Positions 52,042 through 61,580 are shown, counted from the first letter of the stretch. The stretch is 64,000 bases of DNA from Clostridium_S neuense (GCF_045310695.1 NZ_JBJIAA010000017.1:1-64000), one strand, 5' to 3'. Numbers and translations: made by a program. Notes: generated from the sequence alone by a model not told the origin.

Positions 52042-52779
52042 TTAAAGATTAGCTATTTCTTCTAAAATTTTATCGAGAAAAACTTTTCTTGTAAGGGTAC
52101 CCTTATTTAATTCAGTTTTAATTTGTCCATCTTTAAATATTATAATTCGTTTAGCATAACTTGCTGCATTAGCATCGTGTGTAACCATTAAAATAGTTGT
52201 TTGCAATTCTTTGTTTACTTCACTTAATTTTTCAAGAAGTTCAGTAGCTGAATTTGAGTCTAAAGCTCCAGTAGGTTCATCACCAAATAATATATTTGGA
52301 CTTTTAACGATGGCTCTTGCTGCTGAGACTCTTTGCCTTTGACCACCAGATAACTCATTTGGGTATTTGGATAAAAGATGTCCTATTCCAAAGCGATTTG
52401 CTAGAGCTTGTACAGAATTTTCAATTTCATTTGGAGATTTATGAAGTAGGGTTAATGGAACTGCTATGTTTTCTCCTACTGTTAGGCTGTCTAGTAAAAG
52501 GTATTCTTGAAAAATGAAACCTAAATTATTTTTTCTAAAGTCAGTGGCACTGCTATCATTCAAATTTTTAATATTTACTCCATTTATAAAGATGTCACCG
52601 CTAGTTAACTTATCTATTGTAGAAAGTACATTTAACAAGGTGGTTTTTCCAGAACCTGAGGCACCCATTATGGCTATAAATTCTCCATTTTCTATTTGAA
52701 ACGAAACCTTATTTAAAGCTGGTTTTTGATTTTTATTATAAATTTTTGTTGCGTTTTTAGCTATTAATAATGTAGACAT
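52042..52779 (-). CDS. ABC transporter ATPase, BceA/LolD-like
   Basis: 245 residues: Walker A MGASGSGKTTLLNVLS, Q-loop FIFQEYLLLDSL, signature LSGGQRQRVSAARAI, Walker B ILFGDEPTGALD, His in MVTHDANAA. First gene of the cluster ATPase-permease-kinase-regulator. AAGGGAG precedes the ATG. Confidence 0.92.
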   Translation of the reverse strand: MSTLLIAKNATKIYNKNQKPALNKVSFQIENGEFIAIMGASGSGKTTLLNVLSTIDKLTSGDIFINGVNIKNLNDSSATDFRKNNLGFIFQEYLLLDSLTVGENIAVPLTLLHKSPNEIENSVQALANRFGIGHLLSKYPNELSGGQRQRVSAARAIVKSPNILFGDEPTGALDSNSATELLEKLSEVNKELQTTILMVTHDANAASYAKRIIIFKDGQIKTELNKGTLTRKVFLDKILEEIANL

Positions 52780-52980
52780 TTTATTTCTCCCTTCAATTTT
52801 TATAAGTAAAGTATATAATCTAAAAGGAGTTTTGAAATGAGTAAAAAGCGCATATTTTTATTTTGAACTTCAATGGGATGAAAGAAAAGGCATGATATGA
52901 GCAAATATGTTTTGTAGTTTGCTCATACATTTTCAAGCTTATAGAGATGAGGTTTTTAAATGAATATGCGGATCCATTGA

Positions 52981-53586
52981 TTATAGTAAGTCCAGTTTTG
53001 AGTCTTTTTCTGTAATCATCCTTACTGGCTTACAAGGGTTGCCATATGCAATATAGTTGTCTGGTATATCTTTTGTAACGACACTTCCAGCGCCAATGAC
53101 GGCATTGTTTCCTATATGCACGCCGCCGCAAACTACAACATTGCAAGCAATCCAAACATTATTTCCAATGTGTATTTCATCTGCATATTCGGATACAGAT
53201 ACATGCCCGTCTTTGTATTTCATTGCAGTTCTTTCCTCTGCAATAAGTGGGTGTGAGCTTGCCATGAGAGAAACATTTGGTCCAAGCATTACATTATCGC
53301 CTATGTAAATTCTACCATCATCTAAAATTGTTGTATTAAAATTGGCAAAGAAGTTTTCACCGATGAAGGTATGGCAGCCATAGTTAAACTGCACGGGACC
53401 TTGGAAATAATATTTTTTTCCAATCTTTCCGATGAATTCTCTGATGATTGGCAGTCGATTTTCATCATATTCATCAAGTGAATTGAATTTTTGACAAAGC
53501 ACATGAGCTTTATGCTTAATATTACGAAGTTCTTTTGTGCGAGCATCAAATAATCTTCCAGCAAATATTTTTTCTTCTTCAGTCAT
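52981..53586 (-). CDS. Maltose/galactoside O-acetyltransferase-like (hexapeptide repeat)
   Basis: 201 residues. N-terminal Mac helix domain (MTEEEKIFAGRLFDARTKEL, about 1-55), then left-handed beta-helix repeats (GENFFANFNTTILDDG, IGDNVMLGPNVSLMASSHPL with catalytic His, IGNNVWIACNVVVCGGVHIG). Transfers acetyl from acetyl-CoA to sugars. Monocistronic, behind AGGAGG. Confidence 0.9.
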   Translation of the reverse strand: MTEEEKIFAGRLFDARTKELRNIKHKAHVLCQKFNSLDEYDENRLPIIREFIGKIGKKYYFQGPVQFNYGCHTFIGENFFANFNTTILDDGRIYIGDNVMLGPNVSLMASSHPLIAEERTAMKYKDGHVSVSEYADEIHIGNNVWIACNVVVCGGVHIGNNAVIGAGSVVTKDIPDNYIAYGNPCKPVRMITEKDSKLDLL

Positions 53587-53697
53587 GAGATTACCTCCTA
53601 AAATAAAAAGTATGTTATGCTTAAAGTATAAGCTTGCATTAGTATGAAAAACAATTATAAAAACTTGAAGGTGAACTGGTACAGAAATATGCTAGTG

Positions 53698-53796
53698 AAC
53701 AGTTGATAATAGATAGAGGATAGTTAAAAAATGATAGTTGAGTAGTTTAACAATATTAATTAACCATCAATGTTTAACCGCCAATTGCTAACTGAA
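53698..53796. repeat. Weak inverted-repeat remnant
   Basis: CAGTTGATAAT near 53699 and GCTAACTG near 53787 are approximately complementary and resemble the ends of the 963-1186 element. Poorly conserved and non-coding. Confidence 0.3.
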
Positions 53797-53809
53797 AAGG
53801 TGGGATAGT

Positions 53810-55141
53810 TTGAATAAATACGAGAAGATTATAAAATATATAAAGAGAAAAATTGTGACTTGTGATATTAAAGCTGGTGAAAAGCTGCCATCTATAAGAA
53901 GTATTTCAGAGGAGTTTAAGTGCAGCAAAGCTACGGTTGTTAAAGCATATGAAATTATGGAAAATGAAAAGATAATTTATTCTATACCTAAAAGTGGATA
54001 CTATCTTATTGAAAATAGTTTTAAAAAAGGCTTAATGGAGAATGATGAAAAAGTAGATTTTGAGTCAGCAGCGCAAGATAAGTCAGTTTTACCATATAAA
54101 GAATTTCACCACTGTGCAGATATAGCAATAGATTTATATAAAAATAGTCTTTTTAGTGCCGACTATGCACAGGGACATCCCAATTTAATTGAAGTTGTAA
54201 GAAAGCAGCTTGAAAATTATCAGGTATTTGCAAATAAGGAGAATATATTTATAACTTCAGGGTCGCAGCAGGCTATAAATATTTTAAATATAATGGATTT
54301 TAGAAATAATAAAGAAAATGTGCTTGTAGAAGAGCCGACCTATTATGGGGTATTGAAATCTTTAGAGCTTAATCATATAAAAACTATAGGTATAAAAAGA
54401 GGAGCTAATGGAATAGACTTTGATGAGTTTGAGGAAATTCTTAAATTAAAAAGTATAAAGTTTTTTTATACTATACCTAGATTTCACAATCCTACAGGTT
54501 TTTCTTATGATACTGAGGACAAAAAAATAATATTAAAGCTTTGCAAAAAATATGATGTATATATAGTTGAAGATGATTATTTAGGAGATTTAGAGCTTGA
54601 TAATAAATCCGATCCAATATATGCTTTGGATATGGAATCAAGAGTTATATATTTAAAAACGTATTCTAAAGTACTTTTTCCAGGTATTAGAGTTTCAGCT
54701 GCTGTTATTCCAAATAAATTAGCTAAGATTTTTAAGGAATATAAAAAGTGGAATGATTTAAATACAAGCATATTAGCACAAGGGACTTTAGAAATTTATA
54801 TTAAAAGTGGTATGTTTGATGAAAATATTAAAAGGCTTAGAAAAATATACAGTGAAAGAATGAATTACCTTAAAGAATTGACACAAAATTTAAATAGTCC
54901 CAATATAAAATGGTACATACCTAAGTCTGGCTTTTTTGCAAGTTTTGAAATAAAAAAAAGAGTGGATGTAAATAGAATCATTGAAAAGTTAAAAGCTAAA
55001 AATATAATAATTATGGATGCAGCTAAATTTTATTTAAATAATAATAATGACAAGTTTATAAGAATAAGTGTAAGCAGAACCAATTTACACAAAATAAAAA
55101 AAGGTATTTATGAAATAACTAAAGCTGTAGAAGAGGGCTAA
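53810..55141 (+). CDS. MocR-type GntR regulator with aminotransferase domain
   Basis: 443 residues. GntR winged helix (1-70: KLPSIRSISEEFKCSKATVV) and a fold type I aminotransferase domain (100-443) with PRFHNPTGFSYD, IVEDDYLGDLEL and the PLP Lys in LKTYSKVLFPGIRVSA. MocR regulators sense PLP-bound amines or vitamin B6. Start TTG behind GGTGGGA. It converges with the next gene, overlapping 4 nt. The target is unknown. Confidence 0.92.
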   Translation: MNKYEKIIKYIKRKIVTCDIKAGEKLPSIRSISEEFKCSKATVVKAYEIMENEKIIYSIPKSGYYLIENSFKKGLMENDEKVDFESAAQDKSVLPYKEFHHCADIAIDLYKNSLFSADYAQGHPNLIEVVRKQLENYQVFANKENIFITSGSQQAINILNIMDFRNNKENVLVEEPTYYGVLKSLELNHIKTIGIKRGANGIDFDEFEEILKLKSIKFFYTIPRFHNPTGFSYDTEDKKIILKLCKKYDVYIVEDDYLGDLELDNKSDPIYALDMESRVIYLKTYSKVLFPGIRVSAAVIPNKLAKIFKEYKKWNDLNTSILAQGTLEIYIKSGMFDENIKRLRKIYSERMNYLKELTQNLNSPNIKWYIPKSGFFASFEIKKRVDVNRIIEKLKAKNIIIMDAAKFYLNNNNDKFIRISVSRTNLHKIKKGIYEITKAVEEG

Positions 55142-56019
55142 TATCCTCTTCTATTTTGATATATTCTCCAAAGTGGACATGGAGAATAGGATGTTCTATT
55201 AATTGGTAGGCATTTGTATATATCTATTGTTACCGGTTGCCAATTGCCACTGCTGTCCTTAATAAATTGACCAACCTCAACATCCGTACCATTGGTTAGC
55301 TCGAAAAATTGAATTTTGTATTCCTTGCCATCATTACCTGTAAAATAAACATTTTTAACATATCCTTTTTGCTCAATTGGGTGCATTGTTTTTATAAGAT
55401 TGCACCAATCACCGTAGGTTACGCCTACATAGCTTTCAGCATCGTGAGACCAACCATGATATGCAGCACATAAAAAGTCCTCTCCACGTATATCTATATT
55501 AGAAATTTTATATTTACCATTTTCATTTTTTAGGTACATAAATCCATAGTAATATGCAAAACTTGTGTTGCCATTTGTAGATGGTTCTATTGTTTCTACT
55601 TCAAAAAAGTATTTATAGGTATCTTTAGGTACAGTTTGATTAGTTAAATTATTAAGTTTCACTAAGTTTATATGTCCGACATCAGTGAAGGCTTTCAGAT
55701 ATTCTGAATATGGCAAAGTGTTTTGATATTCTTTTGTAAAAAAATTATAGGAAATTGGATAGGGGGATTTGCCATCGCCAATGCTTCCGCAGCCACCTTT
55801 TGATATGCTTTCCGCCTCACGGAGTATGCTGAAGTAATTTAAAATCGTATTTTCAGGAGAAGTAAATAGATAGTCAGGTAAAATTATCTTTGTGTAATCT
55901 GGATTTGAATATTTATCGTAAAAAGTATAGTCAAAATTTCTAACGTTTAATGCAGGAAGTTTAGAAGGTCTAAAATATCTTTCATTTATTTTTGCAGTAT
56001 CATAATTTGAAGTATCCAA
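55138..56019 (-). CDS. Conserved-looking protein of unknown function
   Basis: 293 residues, no family recognised. Soluble, rich in Tyr, Asn and Gly, no signal peptide or membrane segment. Distinct blocks are KGGCGSIGDGKSPYPISYNF, GEDFLCAAYHGWSHDAESYV and TYGDWCNLIKTMHPIEQKGY. The middle (about 130-185) reads like beta strands of a lipocalin or NTF2-like fold. Codon use matches the neighbours. The 56020-56372 gap after its start contains a TATAAT-like box and a GAAGGAG near 56115 with no reading frame behind it. Confidence 0.6.
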   Translation of the reverse strand: MDTSNYDTAKINERYFRPSKLPALNVRNFDYTFYDKYSNPDYTKIILPDYLFTSPENTILNYFSILREAESISKGGCGSIGDGKSPYPISYNFFTKEYQNTLPYSEYLKAFTDVGHINLVKLNNLTNQTVPKDTYKYFFEVETIEPSTNGNTSFAYYYGFMYLKNENGKYKISNIDIRGEDFLCAAYHGWSHDAESYVGVTYGDWCNLIKTMHPIEQKGYVKNVYFTGNDGKEYKIQFFELTNGTDVEVGQFIKDSSGNWQPVTIDIYKCLPINRTSYSPCPLWRIYQNRRGY

Positions 56020-56372
56020 TTTGTATACACTCCATTAAGTAGTATTCACTGTAATAGTATATTCAATTTAGATATTGGGTGTTATAATAGATGTGTAAAT
56101 GAACTTAATATAAGAAGGAGAAAAAAATATTAAGAGAATTAGGTTATAAAATTTAAAAAATTAATATTGTAGTTAAAATAGATTAGCTGTATAGAAGATA
56201 TACCTTGTAGAATAGGCTTTTTATATGTCATATTTTATAATGTGTATTTTATTTTTTTGAATTTTATTAACTAATTGTACCATTTGCATATGTAATAAAT
56301 AAATTATTAGATATGATACCTAATCTAAAATGATAGTGTTTATTAATATAAATATATTCAGGAGGAAGAATT

Positions 56373-57152
56373 ATGTCATTAGAAGATTTTTCATTAGATT
56401 TTTTTAGTCTGAAGGGGAAAGTAGCAATTGTTACTGGCGGTAATACAGGACTTGGACAAGGATATACTGTGGCTTTGGCTAAGGCAGGTGCTGATTTGCT
56501 TGTAACTACCCATGATAAAAAGAATTGGGAAGAAACAAGAGCATTGGTTGAAAAGGCAGGAAGAAAGATAGAATTTATAGAAGGAGATTTAACTGATAAA
56601 GAATATAGAGATAAAATAGTAGAAAAATGTATGAACATCTATGGAAAAATTGATATTCTTGTAAACAATGCAGGAACTATACGAAGAGCTCCACTTCTTG
56701 AGTACAAGGATGAAGACTGGCAAGCAGTTTTAGATATAAATTTGAACGCTCTTTATTATTTAAGCCAAAAAGTAGCTAAAATAATGGTAAAACAAGAATC
56801 AGGAAAAATAATAAATGTAGCATCTATGTTAACTTTTCAAGGTGGAAAATTTGTACCACCATATACTGCAAGTAAGCATGCGGTAGCTGGAGTTACAAAG
56901 GCATTTGCTAATGAGCTTGCTTGCCATAATATACAAGTAAACGCAATAGCACCTGGATACATAAAAACAGCAAATACCGAGCCAATAAGAGCTGATATAA
57001 ATAGAAATAATGAAATATTATCTAGAATACCAGCTGAAAAATGGGGTGAACCAGCTGATCTTATGGGAACAGTAGTATTTCTTGCAAGTAGGGCTTCAGA
57101 TTATGTTAATGGTCATATATTAGCTGTTGATGGTGGTTGGCTTGTTAGATAG
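56373..57152 (+). CDS. kduD: SDR dehydrogenase, 2-deoxy-D-gluconate 3-dehydrogenase-like
   Basis: 259 residues. NAD site VTGGNTGLGQGY, NNAG in ILVNNAGTIRRAPLLEY, catalytic Ser/Tyr/Lys in NVASMLTFQGG and PPYTASKHAVAG, end NGHILAVDGGWLVR. Sequence style is that of KduD, which oxidises 2-keto-3-deoxygluconate-type intermediates of pectin/uronate breakdown. No other uronate genes are nearby, so the substrate is uncertain. AGGAGG lies before the ATG. Confidence 0.85.
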   Translation: MSLEDFSLDFFSLKGKVAIVTGGNTGLGQGYTVALAKAGADLLVTTHDKKNWEETRALVEKAGRKIEFIEGDLTDKEYRDKIVEKCMNIYGKIDILVNNAGTIRRAPLLEYKDEDWQAVLDINLNALYYLSQKVAKIMVKQESGKIINVASMLTFQGGKFVPPYTASKHAVAGVTKAFANELACHNIQVNAIAPGYIKTANTEPIRADINRNNEILSRIPAEKWGEPADLMGTVVFLASRASDYVNGHILAVDGGWLVR

Positions 57153-57156
57153 ATAT

Positions 57157-57190
57157 AAAAATTGCTAGGAGATTTCTCCTAGCAATTTTT
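57157..57190. terminator. Bidirectional intrinsic terminator
   Basis: AAAAATTGCTAGGAG and CTCCTAGCAATTTTT form a perfect 15-bp stem with a 4-nt loop, T-rich on both strands. It lies between the converging kduD and STAS genes. Confidence 0.92.
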
Positions 57191-57473
57191 ATATGATTTT
57201 AAATACTTTATCTAGTCTAGTGAGTTTAAATATTTTTAAAACTTGGGGATTTGTTATTGAATGCAATACAAAAGTTCCGTTAAGTTCATTGCATCTCTTA
57301 TATACACTAACTAAAACACCTAAGCCTGTACTGTCAATAAAAGTACATTTGCTAAAATCTAATGTTAAATTTTTTTCACCATTTTCAATTAAATCATTAA
57401 GTTTTTTTCTATATTCAGAAGCTTCTTCAACAGAAAAATTTTCTGGTATTATAATGTCTTTCATCAATTTCAC
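57189..57473 (-). CDS. STAS-domain anti-sigma-factor antagonist (RsbV-like)
   Basis: 94 residues: DFSKCTFIDSTGLGVLVSVY has the phosphorylatable Ser48 of the DSTG motif. Unphosphorylated, such proteins bind the RsbW-type kinase and free its partner. Last gene of the four-gene operon, 2 nt after the MCP gene. Confidence 0.9.
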   Translation of the reverse strand: MKLMKDIIIPENFSVEEASEYRKKLNDLIENGEKNLTLDFSKCTFIDSTGLGVLVSVYKRCNELNGTFVLHSITNPQVLKIFKLTRLDKVFKII

Positions 57474-57475
57474 CT

Positions 57476-58741
57476 CTAAGCATTGAATTTTTCAATTAAT
57501 TTGTTCATATCAATTGCAGTTTCACTTGTATGCTCTGCACTAGCAGCAACATTTTGTATAGCAGATGCCTGCTCTTCAGATGCAGCAGCTACTTGCTCAC
57601 TGCTTTCAGTGTTCTTTTCTGTAATACTTGCAACTGAATCTATTAGTTTTATTATTTGTTCTGAACTTGCAACTTCATCTTTAGTTACATCAACTATTTC
57701 ATTAACATCACTTACAATTTGATTTACTGAAGAAATTATGTTTACAAAAGATTTATCTGTATCTGATGCCACAGCAACACCATTCTCAACTGCTTTTTTA
57801 TTAGAAGACATAGAATCAACAGCTTTTTTAGTTAAAGTAGTCATTTCAGTTATTAATTTAGATATTTCATTAGCACCGCTGCTTGTTTGTTCTGAAAGAT
57901 TTCTTACTTCATCTGCAACTACAGAGAAACCTTTGCCATGTTCACCAGCTCTTGCGGCTTCTATTGCAGCATTTAAAGCAAGTAGATTTGTTTGCTCAGA
58001 TATATCATTTATTGTTGTTATTATTCCACTTACTTTATTTGAAAGTTCATCTAAAGTATGCATTATAGTTTCGGCTTCATTAGAAGTTTTACTTATATTG
58101 TCTATTGCATCTAAAGTTTTTTCAATTTGAGCTCTTCCATTATTGGCAGCATCCATAGTAATATCTGAATTGCCCTTAGCAGTTGAAGCTTTGCTTTGAG
58201 CTATTTGAACTAAACTAGAAAGTTCCACAAGAACTTGAGAAGTTTGTACAATTAAATCATTTTGTTTTTCACAGCTTTGAGCAACATTTTCAATATGTGC
58301 AGCTACTTCTTCTGTGGCAGAACTAATTTCTTCGCTAGATGCTGATATTTCCTCAGATTCGGCAGTTAAGGTTTCAGAAAAATTTCTTATTTTTTTTATC
58401 ATATTATCTTGATCGTCTAACATAGTGTTGAAGTATTCACTTAATGTTTGAAGTTCATCGCCAGTTTTTATGTTAGTTTTTGCAGTAAAATCTCCATTAC
58501 CTGCTTTTGTCATTGAAGTTTCAAGCTGTTTTAAGGGATTAATAATTTTGTTTTTAACAAGCATATAGGAAAAAGTAAGAAATAATATTGCTATTATAAT
58601 TATTATAATTAATATTCCGATATTATAACCTTTGTGTGAACTTGAAGTAAACATGAAAATGTAAATTTCCAAAAGTATTATAGGAAGTAAAAACGCAATA
58701 AAAATCAGTGGAATTAATTTTGATTCTAAACTTTTTTTCAT
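57476..58741 (-). CDS. Methyl-accepting chemotaxis protein without periplasmic sensor
   Basis: 421 residues. Two transmembrane helices (about 11-31 and 43-63) separated by only about 11 residues, HAMP (about 63-115), and the signalling hairpin ISEQTNLLALNAAIEAARAG. The missing extracellular domain implies a membrane or cytoplasmic cue, or input from the partner-switching proteins encoded around it. It overlaps the RsbW-like gene by 4 nt. Confidence 0.88.
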   Translation of the reverse strand: MKKSLESKLIPLIFIAFLLPIILLEIYIFMFTSSSHKGYNIGILIIIIIIAILFLTFSYMLVKNKIINPLKQLETSMTKAGNGDFTAKTNIKTGDELQTLSEYFNTMLDDQDNMIKKIRNFSETLTAESEEISASSEEISSATEEVAAHIENVAQSCEKQNDLIVQTSQVLVELSSLVQIAQSKASTAKGNSDITMDAANNGRAQIEKTLDAIDNISKTSNEAETIMHTLDELSNKVSGIITTINDISEQTNLLALNAAIEAARAGEHGKGFSVVADEVRNLSEQTSSGANEISKLITEMTTLTKKAVDSMSSNKKAVENGVAVASDTDKSFVNIISSVNQIVSDVNEIVDVTKDEVASSEQIIKLIDSVASITEKNTESSEQVAAASEEQASAIQNVAASAEHTSETAIDMNKLIEKFNA

Positions 58742-59154
58742 ATAGAGACCTCCTCAGTTGTATCATTTAAAATATTCTTTTGTATAAGCAATGAATTATC
58801 TTTAAATTCTACTTTATCAGATAAAGAATTTATTAGAAAAAGTCCTCTGCCATGATCTTTTAGTAGATCTTCATTGCTTACAGACTCAGGTATATTAATC
58901 TTTGGTAAGTTCTTTTCAGAGCTAGTTATTTTAAAATTTAAATATTTACCATCAAAATTATAAAACAAATTTATAGGTTTACTTTTATCGCTTTTGTTAC
59001 CATGTTCAAAGGCATTTAATAGAGCTTCAGTTAAAATCAATTTTATATCAAAATAGTAATCATAGGCATTTAGTTTTTGTATTATATTTTCAATTACATT
59101 ATTGTAACCATCTATGCCATATAAAGTTTGAGTATTTTTTATTAAATTCAACAT
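58738..59154 (-). CDS. RsbW-like serine kinase / anti-sigma factor
   Basis: 138 residues of the GHKL ATPase type: N-box LTEALLNAFEHGNKSD and G-box DHGRGLFLINSLSD. It should phosphorylate the STAS protein and bind an alternative partner. No sigma factor gene of the SigB type lies in the operon, so the final target is open. Coupled to the MCP gene (4-nt overlap), 17 nt after the phosphatase gene. Confidence 0.85.
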   Translation of the reverse strand: MLNLIKNTQTLYGIDGYNNVIENIIQKLNAYDYYFDIKLILTEALLNAFEHGNKSDKSKPINLFYNFDGKYLNFKITSSEKNLPKINIPESVSNEDLLKDHGRGLFLINSLSDKVEFKDNSLLIQKNILNDTTEEVSI

Positions 59155-59171
59155 AAATTATCACCCTAAGT

Positions 59172-60638
59172 TTATTTTATTTCTATAGCGAGCATTGAGG
59201 AATCATCAGTTAATTTTCCTTTTTCAATTAACATATCATTTAAATAATCGTCTATGTATTTTTTAAATTGATGTATATTTGAAGATTTTATATAGTTTTG
59301 TACAACTTTATTTTCATCAAATACAAAATCTAATCCGTCAGTGAAAAAATAAAAAGTATCACCACTATCAAATTTAATTAGTTGCTTATCAAAAACACTG
59401 TTTTCAAACATACCTAGAAAAGAGCCTTTTACGGTTCGTTCCTCTACTAGTCCGCTTTTTCTTTTTACAATAAATTCGTTTATTCCAGCTCCAATCACAA
59501 GAGCCTCTTTTTTGGCAAAATTAAAGCTAAAACAACAGGCAGCAATAAAGCCCTTTTCATATCGATTATATTTTATGTTTAGACTATCTAAAATTGTTAA
59601 AGGATCTTGAGTTTTTAAAATTTCTTCAAGAAATAAAACATCGAAAGCTGAAACATTAAGGGCAGCAGTAACACCATTACCACTAACATCCATTAACATA
59701 CCTATAACAAGATCCTCATTTATTTTAAACATTTTGAAATAATCTCCACTAACAGTATGAGCAGGATAATAAATATATTCAAAATCTGCCTTTTTATCTA
59801 AAGGGAAGTTTTTTTGAAGGCTATTGCTTTGAATTTTTGTGGCCATATCTAAGCTTTTTTTAAATTCAGTTGTATCCCTAATTATTGCAAGAATTGCATC
59901 ATTATCTTTGTAGGATATATAGCTTAATAAAATTTGTAAGCTAACTTTATTTTTTTTTGAATTTGTATAAGTATAATGTCTAATAGTTTTTGAATCTTTG
60001 TTTTTTAAAATATTTCTTATAAGTTTAGTTACATTTTTTCTATCTTTTTGAGGAATATAATATAGTATACTTTTTTTACTTGACTCAGACCAACCAAGGG
60101 AATTGTTAATTTCGTTATTTGCTAAGACTATTTTATAGTCCTGAAGAATAATTATACCATCTGGATAGAAATCTACTATTTGGCGGTACATTTTTTCATC
60201 TCTTTTAATAAGATTTGAAAGTGTTTTTTTTTCGGTTACATCTGTTAGTCTTTCTACAATAAAAAGTATTTTGCCTGAGTTGTCCAAAATTGGTGTACAG
60301 CATAAGTCCATATATTTATTCGCCTTTGGATAGTATTTTTCAATTGATACCATATTTTTCGTTTGTAAAACTTTATCAAAAGGACAGTTATCACACTGCA
60401 TTCCATTATCAAGTATTTCTTGACATTTTTTATTATAAACTTCTTCTGGTGACCTACCGTAAAAGTGACTAGCTGCTTCATTAAAGAATATTATACTTTT
60501 ATCTTTTTTATATACCTTTATAACATCAGGAAGAGCATTGAGCACTTTAAATAAAACATCAGGGTTGTTGAATAAATTATTGGTAATATAAGCTGCATCG
60601 TTTGAATTGAATGAGTTTGAAGTTAATATTTGTTCCAA
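59172..60638 (-). CDS. PAS-PAS-PP2C phosphatase (RsbU/SpoIIE-like)
   Basis: 488 residues. PAS 1 about 25-135 with a cysteine group CQEILDNGMQCDNCPF; PAS 2 about 145-265 (YPDGIIILQDYKIVLANNEI); PP2C domain about 285-488 with GDYFKMFKINEDLVIGMLMD (metal Asp), GNGVTAALN, FYFFTDGLD and DDSSMLAIEIK. It should dephosphorylate the STAS protein when the PAS domains are stimulated. The cysteines may hold a metal or react to redox (inference). First gene of the operon. Confidence 0.9.
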   Translation of the reverse strand: MEQILTSNSFNSNDAAYITNNLFNNPDVLFKVLNALPDVIKVYKKDKSIIFFNEAASHFYGRSPEEVYNKKCQEILDNGMQCDNCPFDKVLQTKNMVSIEKYYPKANKYMDLCCTPILDNSGKILFIVERLTDVTEKKTLSNLIKRDEKMYRQIVDFYPDGIIILQDYKIVLANNEINNSLGWSESSKKSILYYIPQKDRKNVTKLIRNILKNKDSKTIRHYTYTNSKKNKVSLQILLSYISYKDNDAILAIIRDTTEFKKSLDMATKIQSNSLQKNFPLDKKADFEYIYYPAHTVSGDYFKMFKINEDLVIGMLMDVSGNGVTAALNVSAFDVLFLEEILKTQDPLTILDSLNIKYNRYEKGFIAACCFSFNFAKKEALVIGAGINEFIVKRKSGLVEERTVKGSFLGMFENSVFDKQLIKFDSGDTFYFFTDGLDFVFDENKVVQNYIKSSNIHQFKKYIDDYLNDMLIEKGKLTDDSSMLAIEIK

Positions 60639-60859
60639 AAAAAGTCACTCCCACATATATTTAAGTTAGATCATGCGTATTCGTGACTATTATAGTACAA
60701 TGCGCATAAAAAAACAATAAATAGATTTATTACCAGGTGCATGGATTAATTGAAAGTATAAGTTTTGCAAGATATATTTACAACATTATAATTATGTAGT
60801 AATATATATTTATAGATAGTTTTTACTAACTAATAATAAATATTATAAAGCGAGGTGAA

Positions 60860-60889
60860 ATGTTTACTTTATTAAATATAGATTTATAG
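60860..60889 (+). CDS. Possible 9-codon leader frame before tpx
   Basis: ATG behind GCGAGGTGAA starts a nine-codon frame ending TAG, 15 nt before the tpx ATG. tpx itself has only a weak binding site, so the short frame may deliver ribosomes. It may equally be fortuitous. Confidence 0.25.
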   Translation: MFTLLNIDL

Positions 60890-60904
60890 AGTAAACTGAA
60901 TAGA

Positions 60905-61399
60905 ATGAAAGTTAAATTTCAAGGAAAAGAAGTAACATTAATAGGAAATGAACTTAAAGTAGGAGGTAAATTTCCAGATTTTACAGCTACAAATAATTCT
61001 CTTGAACAAGTTTCATTAAAAGATACAAAAGGAATTAGAATATTTCTTTCAGTACCATCAATTGATACACCTGTTTGTGATCTTGAGGTGAAGACATTTA
61101 ATAAGAGAGCATCGGAATTAGAAGGAGTTACAGTTTATACAATATCAATGGATTTGCCATTTGCGCAAGGTAGATGGTGCGGAGCAGAAGGTATTGAAAA
61201 CGTGGTTACACTCTCTGATTATAAGGATAGAGATTTTGGAAACAGCACTGGTACTTATGTAAAAGAGCTTGGACTTCTTACAAGAGCAGCATTTGTAGTA
61301 GATAGTGATAATAAAATTACCTACGCAAAGTATCTTGAGGAAATAGCAGATTATCCTAACTATGATGAAATATTAGAAGCGGCCAAAAAAGCAAAGTAA
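60905..61399 (+). CDS. tpx: Thiol peroxidase (2-Cys, Tpx)
   Basis: 164 residues: peroxidatic Cys58 in PSIDTPVCDLEVKTFN and resolving Cys92 in FAQGRWCGAEGI, the standard Tpx pair. Reduces hydroperoxides with thioredoxin, a defence in an anaerobe. Monocistronic. The 200-bp gap downstream contains the inverted repeat at 61503-61580. Confidence 0.95.
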   Translation: MKVKFQGKEVTLIGNELKVGGKFPDFTATNNSLEQVSLKDTKGIRIFLSVPSIDTPVCDLEVKTFNKRASELEGVTVYTISMDLPFAQGRWCGAEGIENVVTLSDYKDRDFGNSTGTYVKELGLLTRAAFVVDSDNKITYAKYLEEIADYPNYDEILEAAKKAK

Positions 61400-61502
61400 A
61401 ATATGCTTAAAAAGTGCACAGAATTTTTAGAGATATCTTTTTATATTGACTATAAATGGAAAATATACTAATATATAACTTATAATGCATATAGATAAAC
61501 TG

Positions 61503-61580
61503 CTTCAAATTTTGGAATTCATTTGTACCTAAATGCTGTGTTCTAAGCATTTTGGTACAAATAAATTTCAAGTTTTAAGG
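61503..61580. repeat. Long imperfect inverted repeat between tpx and GNAT-like paralogue 2
   Basis: The 35-nt arms (61503-61537 and 61546-61580) pair through ATTTGTACC-AAATGCT and flanking AAATTT/CTTGAAATT. No T run follows, so it is more likely a small element or RNA structure than a terminator. Confidence 0.55.

Noticed and set aside
52829..52861. Nine-codon frame (MSKKRIFLF) with AAGGAG and a TATAAT-like box, divergent from the ABC ATPase gene
   Set aside because: Too short to support as a gene; the TATAAT overlaps the promoter area of the opposite gene. It may be a relic, but nothing follows it.
56100..56160. Gene start behind GAAGGAG near 56115
   Set aside because: The following codons have no standard start and stop after about nine residues. 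No frame continues.
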